Positions 63,801 through 64,000 of a stretch of 64,000 nucleotides of DNA are shown here, piece by piece. This stretch comes from Allomyces macrogynus ATCC 38327. Its lineage: Eukaryota > Blastocladiomycota > Blastocladiomycetes > Blastocladiales > Blastocladiaceae. The notes under the pieces are model-generated. The model had not been told where the DNA came from. It was given only the letters and a program-made list of their open reading frames with translations, and searched no databases. Position 1 is the first letter of the stretch, and each line of letters starts with the position of its first letter. The stretch lies in NCBI GenBank assembly GCA_000151295.1, contig GG745383.1, positions 143,959 through 207,958 of the forward strand. Direction: 5' to 3'. A program made the position numbers and the translations under genes.

Positions 63801-63942
63801 CCGCGTCCATGAGCGGCGGCGCGCCCGATCGGCGATTTGGGGCACCCTGCGACGGATCGGCGGTCCATGTCGGCGGCGCGGGCACGTACCCCGTCGCTGC
63901 CGCCGCGCTGGGAGGTGGTCGCGACCCGGGTCGGTTTGGCAT
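60875..63942 (-). CDS. Large disordered nuclear-type protein of unknown function
   Basis: Start ATG at 63942 (MPNRPGSRPPPS). The first frame runs to a His-rich stretch (LHLHHHHLHHHP); a 43-nt intron (GTACTC donor, GTCGCAG acceptor, about 63340-63298) links it to the second frame with NKSRASRSSPRQRPPP and SGGVDWDDPRTAGSPSV. Further on: acidic DEEDEEVSDEEAVRARL, an AT-hook-free Lys cluster (KSKSKSKKKKLRPP, nuclear signal), and YLLQARDSMGRFGARRKG. Near the end, RVEIGGFARAQHAKKYG leads into a good GTATGT donor, and a TTTAG acceptor about 75 nt further gives a final exon stopping at 60875; read without this intron the frame stops at 60945. No domain is recognised. Composition suggests a chromatin or transcription protein. 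Confidence 0.6.
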
Positions 63943-64000
63943 GGTCGGGCCCGCGTAGTAGGACCGCGCGCGCGACCGTGCGTTGGAGATCGGCTGCGGG

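Overview
The window looks like nuclear DNA of a GC-rich eukaryote with compact genes, most likely a flagellated (zoosporic) fungus of the Blastocladiomycota/chytrid type. Visible evidence: short spliceosomal introns (about 43-135 nt, many with GTACG/GTGCG/GTCCG donors and TAG or CAG acceptors), a nuclear tRNA-Thr, fungal-style genes (ATG6, SUV3, TPT1, PER1, GATA factor, haspin), and genes tied to cilia in other lineages (a RAB23-like GTPase, an LRR-IQ protein). The taxon is inferred, not proven. A run of 100 Ns at 12104-12203 marks an assembly gap.

Layout. 1-4144: C-terminal part of an IQGAP/DGAP1-like RasGAP and tRNA 2'-phosphotransferase TPT1 (both minus). 4645-9377: exosome subunit RRP46 (+), a PAAT-like protein (-), complex I 51-kDa subunit NDUFV1 (-). 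9897-15292: a small SIM+UBZ4 protein (+), Beclin/ATG6 (-, cut by the gap), a disordered unknown (-), NEDD8-conjugating enzyme UBC12 (+), tRNA-Thr(TGT). 17111-24265: a G-alpha subunit (-), a TLC-like membrane protein (+), a four-exon unknown (+). 24266-30430 is gene-poor and repeat-rich, with a Cys-rich unknown, a small unknown gene and tRNA-like relics. 30438-45827 is dense: NDUFA5, a small protein with an internal duplication, PER1/PGAP3, an ER thioredoxin-like protein, RAB23-like, thiamin pyrophosphokinase, SUV3 and a 1425-residue LRR-IQ protein. 45828-49051 is again repeat-rich and carries the second copy of the Cys-rich gene. 49052-63942: haspin, APC1, a two-finger GATA factor and a disordered nuclear-type protein.

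Themes. NDUFV1 and NDUFA5 are complex I subunits. UBC12, APC1 and haspin serve the cell cycle and ubiquitin-like conjugation, RRP46, TPT1 and SUV3 serve RNA metabolism. They are not arranged as operons; neighbours are mostly divergent or convergent pairs. The least explained material is in the two repeat-rich intervals: a dispersed element of about 150 bp in seven copies, two subfamilies each ending in a conserved hairpin, and a pair of paralogous ~198-residue proteins with a CxCGH...WCCxGC pattern that I cannot assign to any family. Three conserved genes (ATG6, TPK, haspin) show single-base frame breaks that no visible intron explains; assembly indels are the likely cause.
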